A stretch of 64,000 nucleotides of DNA from Macrobrachium rosenbergii (lineage: Eukaryota > Arthropoda > Malacostraca > Decapoda > Palaemonidae), in the NCBI RefSeq assembly GCF_040412425.1, contig NC_089789.1, positions 37,976,106 through 38,040,105 of the forward strand. The letters run 5' to 3'. Below are positions 59,889 to 64,000 of this stretch, one piece after another; position 1 is the first letter of the stretch, and every line of letters starts with the position of its first letter. A program made the position numbers and the translations under genes. The notes under the pieces were generated by a model. That model made no database searches. It had not been told where the DNA came from and worked only from the letters and a program-made list of their open reading frames with translations.

Positions 59889-60278
59889 CATGAAAAAATA
59901 TATGCATACGGAACCAGTAACAAGGAAGTGCATAAACAAAGGCAATAATTATATCACTGAAGTAGATTAAAGGCCCAATAATACTGTAAAGATGACCATT
60001 AACACGGAAAAAGTACGAAACACCTCTGATACTACGCAGCGTAACCATAAATTAGATAACCATAACAACAATTAATTAAACTGAAATGAGCTGCAAGTAT
60101 TAGCCCATACAATGCGTCAGTGCATGCACTAAGCAAACGCCATTCAAGCAGATCTTTAGTTTAACCTTGGAGAAATTGAAACTTGAAATAAACTGATATT
60201 ATCCTCTAAAATACAGAATTGCAGGCTACACGATGCGCAAATACCATTTAAATTGAGTCGATGCTCATCCCTCAAAGG

Positions 60279-60388
60279 AATTTGGAAAGAGTGCAGTTAC
60301 CATCTGCATGCCTGCCTTCGAAAGAGAGAGCAATTTGGAAAGAGTATTGTTACCATCTGCATACCTACCTTCAAAAGAGAGAGCATCT
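60279..60388. repeat. 53-bp tandem duplication
   Basis: 'aatttggaaagagtgcagtt' at 60279 and 'aatttggaaagagtattgtt' at 60332, both continuing accatctgcat-cct-ccttc-aaagagagagca. Confidence 0.93.
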
Positions 60389-60914
60389 TCTAAGAAGACA
60401 AGAAAAAGAGTTATCTACGAATTCAGTGACAGAATTGTGACTAACAATGCTAGCAAAAGACCTGTATATTTTATTCTATGGATTAACCTTCAAACTCCGT
60501 TTGGTATCGCTACCATAAATTCCCAGAAACTAATTAGCGTTCTTTTTAGTCCATTTTAACTAAGTCCTTCGCTTTTATTATTCTCACACAGCCTCCGTGA
60601 TGCTCATAATTTTATGTAGTTGCTTCCAAATGCCAAAAATGGAGGAAGCATCGAATACCTTAAATGGAGTGTCCACCTTAATTGAGGGTGATAACCTCTA
60701 GATGTCTTAGATTACTATGGCCTGGAGTGAGAGTCTTGGATATGCAGATGCTTAAAAAAAAATCATATTCATTGGGAAACTTTTGGTATACGATCATCAC
60801 CTAGCAGAAGCCACAACCAGAAACCACAATCAGAAGCAAAAGTACACCGATTAATTAAGTAAATCATAAATGAAAGGACAGGTTGTTGAGCACCTGGCGT
60901 ACCTAATAAACAAC
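60389..60914. other. Unique DNA, no gene recognised
   Basis: An 83-codon frame (60308-60559) runs out of the duplication and has no domain. Confidence 0.4.
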
Positions 60915-60956
60915 AAAAACAACAACAACAACAACAACAATAATAATAATAATAAA
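60915..60956. repeat. (CAA)n-(TAA)n microsatellite
   Basis: CAA (60915-60938) then TAA (60939-60956), abutting the 5' truncation point of the LINE relic. Confidence 0.93.
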
Positions 60957-60957
60957 A

Positions 60958-61233
60958 GTGGCAACATCGTTCGCAGAGTTTTTGCACTCACAACTGACCC
61001 CTGGTCCTCATTTCCTGCCGAGAACAACCAGATTTGCTGAACAGAAGCGCCAGTATGTAGTAAATGCGCCTCTTTGTCGAACTTCTCAGCTCCAGAGGGC
61101 CTTTATATCTCACACCGGTGGAGTGTGGAACAGTCTCCCTGAGGATGTTGTGCAATGGGAAACTCAAACAGTTACCAAGGAATGGACCGATGATATGGTT
61201 GGAAATGTTGGAATTCAGCTACACCCTTAGAAC
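60958..61233 (+). mobile_element. LINE ORF2 C-terminal relic (CR1/L2/Jockey-like tail)
   Basis: An open stretch of 90 codons ending at a stop. It reads RTTRFAEQKRQYVVNAPLC, RTSQLQRAFISHTGGVWNS and LPEDVV. The pattern R-T-R-F...P-x-x-R-T-x-x-x-Q-R-x-F-x-x-x-T-x-x-x-W-N-x-L-P is the conserved C-terminal tail of many non-LTR retrotransposon reverse-transcriptase proteins. The RT domain is absent: the relic begins directly after a CAA/TAA array, so it is 5'-truncated or cut off by array expansion. It is less decayed than the other LINE relics in the window, since the tail is open across its whole length. Clade assignment is uncertain. Confidence 0.78.
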
Positions 61234-61506
61234 AACGACGAAGAGGATACGACAAATCCTGATTTCTAAAAATACTCTACGGCGATCAAACGCCACTTTT
61301 AACTTCCATTTCTTTTATGCAACAAAATCAATATTTCAAGAAACCAATTCCTTATCCAGACTATGAACATCGGCCAGTTATTACCAAATATCAGCCCTGA
61401 CGAGAAAAAAATAATAAGAACTAAGAAGACTATATGTAAAATCAATTCCGCTGATGCTGCCATTCTCTTTAACAAAATTTGTTTGAAAGAGGATCTATTA
61501 CCTTCA

Positions 61507-61507
<1 letters not shown>

Positions 61508-61581
<74 letters not shown>

Positions 61582-61582
61582 T
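61508..61582. repeat. (TAA)n microsatellite
   Basis: 25 perfect TAA units. Confidence 0.98.
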
Positions 61583-61624
61583 CAATGAATTACAAATAGA
61601 AGTGATCCTTTCCCTTACTCTATA

Positions 61625-61629
<5 letters not shown>

Positions 61630-61653
<24 letters not shown>
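61630..61653. repeat. (CT)n microsatellite
   Basis: 12 CT units. Confidence 0.95.
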
Positions 61654-62175
<522 letters not shown>

Positions 62176-62199
62176 CAGCTAGTGAGGAAAACAGAATTA

Positions 62200-62955
62200 C
62201 AACAGGAAGTGGTGGGAGGAGAAAATGAGAGATTTGGTGAATAAAAAATCACAGATTATTTGGGATGCAATGGCAAGATAGTAGAAATGATCCTGATCAT
62301 GAACAGGTATACATGAGGATTGATAAGGCAGACCAGAAGAAAGTGAAAACAAAGATGTGAATAAGTGGAGTAAGAAGAAGCTATACTGAGAATAAATACA
62401 GAAAGAATGGCCAATGAGCAAATGGATCTCAGAATAAAAGATGTGAAATGGCAGTTGGTGTTCGATGGCAACAAGCAGATTATCTATAAGGTTTACGAAT
62501 GTGGAGCAGAGATTGAATTGAATACCGCAAGTGTAGAAGGGCTGATGGGATTACGAGTACGGTGCTGCCATACGGTGGTCAAATTATAACTGACTGGCTG
62601 ACCATGGTTTGTAAGGTATATTTAGTAGAAGAAAGGTGTCAGAGGAATGGGTGAGAGGTATAACTTTTCCTTTATGTAGAAGTGAAAATGATAAAGAAGG
62701 GACTTAACATCACTTAAGACGAAAGTTGTATGATGGGATTTTATTTGAAAAAGGAAGTCAGCTGACAGAATTTAGTAAGTGTTTGAAAGCAAAGGGAAAA
62801 CATATATGGACCTAGAAAAGGCTTATCACAAAGAGGCAATGCAGAGAGTACTGAGGATGTTTGGTACTGAAGTAACTTGTTAAGAGTCTGTAAAGGCTTT
62901 TTATGATTTAGCTGCTGAAGTGTGAATGTGATGGTGAACACTTATTCTTATCTCT
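62200..62955 (+). mobile_element. LINE reverse-transcriptase relic
   Basis: About 62568-62635 reads LPYGGQIITDWLTMVCKVYL and VEERCQRNG, which matches the N-terminal RT block of non-LTR elements (family form: M-L-K-Y-G-G-x-x-x-x-x-W-L-x-x-x-C). About 62645-62690 (ERYNFSFM / TFPLCRSENDK) fits the following I-x-P-L-x-K-x-x-x-D-K block. 62803-62829 reads YMDLEKAYH, the RT palm D-x-x-K-A-Y/F motif with the D retained. About 62835-62900 ([21 protein letters not shown]) continues the fold. The pieces are in at least three frames with stops between, so it is dead. The catalytic double-Asp motif is not present before the microsatellite at 63011. Confidence 0.82.
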
Positions 62956-63004
62956 TTTGGAACCACTTCCAGTTATAAGAAATAATTCACTGTTTATACA
63001 CACA

Positions 63005-63232
<228 letters not shown>

Positions 63233-64000
63233 AAACAAAAGTGTTTTTCATTTTGCTTTTAAGGGAAAATTAGCATATTTTATCAGATGAGAGAAATGTT
63301 TAATGTTCTATATTCATTCAGTTCGAATGCCATTATTTGAGGCCAGCCAGTTCAACAGAGCTTCACTATTTTCCGTGTTATTTGTTTACTGTAATTTCGT
63401 TTTAATACATTTTAGATATTCGGAAATAAGTGAGAATTTTTTTTTATCGTGGAATGCGGCAGTAAAGGCAAATTTTAATAATTTTAGGCAGAATTTGGCA
63501 AAGGGATAAAAGGTGAACATTTTACAATTAAAGTAGCTTCAGATGTCTTGTTAACTTGGCCTAACTCTTCAGTGTTTATCTGAGAAGTGTCATTAACTGG
63601 TGGGGTATATCCACAATTTAAAATATAAACCACATACTCAGTATAACATGATGAAATTAAGGGGTCTAGAAACTGTAAACAAAGTGATGGCAATAAAAGT
63701 TCACCAACAGAATGATTCCAAATCAGAATCTAACATATTGCGAACAGCATAGGTAGAAATATAAGAACCTTCTTAAAAAAAAGTAATGCAACTGTAATAC
63801 AAACACATTTATATAATTCACATAAACAAACAAAATAAGCATTTGGGAACAAGACTAAAGATAAAATAACGACGATCAGCCTTACAGAGCACATGTGCAG
63901 AGGTGGAGAACTGTAAAACAAAATAACGCAAAAACTCCCGAAATGCATCTGGGGAGAGAAGGTTTAATCTTGTCCAAGACTCTGAGCTCGTCAAGATTAA
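63233..64000. other. AT-rich unique DNA, no gene recognised
   Basis: Short frames of 60-72 codons on both strands. None has a recognisable domain. Confidence 0.4.

Overview
This window is eukaryotic, non-coding, repeat-dominated DNA, most likely from a decapod crustacean (shrimp, prawn or crayfish type). The organism call rests on three things. First, there are dozens of very long perfect dinucleotide arrays (TA, GA/CT, CA/GT) and trinucleotide arrays (AAT/ATT, CAA, CTT). Second, tRNA-derived short interspersed elements (SINEs) and other dispersed repeats resemble families I recall from shrimp genomes; this is recollection, not a search. Third, there are decayed LINE and Mutator-like (MULE) transposon coding remnants of types common in crustaceans. 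I see no intact host protein gene, no rRNA, no functional tRNA and no CRISPR. Nearly all open frames longer than 60 codons are microsatellite translations (poly-YI, SL, RE, NN/LL/II) or chance frames.

Layout. 0-6.9 kb: microsatellite-dense, with a textbook SINE (about 713-989) between a perfect 14-bp target-site duplication, two more tRNA-like SINEs in reverse orientation, and a hairpin element between TA arrays. 6.9-28.4 kb: almost free of long microsatellites. This quiet block holds a diverged 190-bp tandem duplication (8.76-9.10 kb), a 34-bp minisatellite (9.6-10.15 kb), a MULE pseudo-element with terminal inverted repeats (14.87-16.83 kb), a possible non-coding exon (18.0 kb), a 678-bp long inverted repeat (19.84-20.52 kb) and a reverse-oriented LINE reverse-transcriptase relic (about 24.95-25.7 kb). 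28.4-42 kb: microsatellites return, with two LINE 3'-end relics (29.2-29.9 and 31.3-31.65 kb), several inverted repeats and four decaying minisatellites. 42-51 kb: CT-rich arrays with duplicated flanking modules, two inverted copies of one dispersed repeat (45.06-45.35 and 46.13-46.42 kb), a SINE with a TA tail, and a MITE-like foldback element (50.56-50.90 kb). 51-64 kb: a G-quadruplex-prone GGA array, a 45-bp minisatellite beside a tRNA-Val-like SINE head (54.25-54.61 kb), a six-unit array of a unique segment alternating with (TAA)n (58.19-59.01 kb), and two further LINE relics (60.96-61.23 and 62.2-62.95 kb).

No genes work together here. What ties the window together is repeat dynamics. 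Microsatellites appear to seed duplication of their own flanks at seven or more loci, several TA arrays sit where a SINE 3' tail would be, and transposon relics supply the only recognisable coding sequence. The best candidates for something not routinely described are the long inverted repeat at 19.84-20.52 kb (a possible hairpin-RNA source) and the recurrent 'flank plus microsatellite' modules. I found no convincing new protein system.
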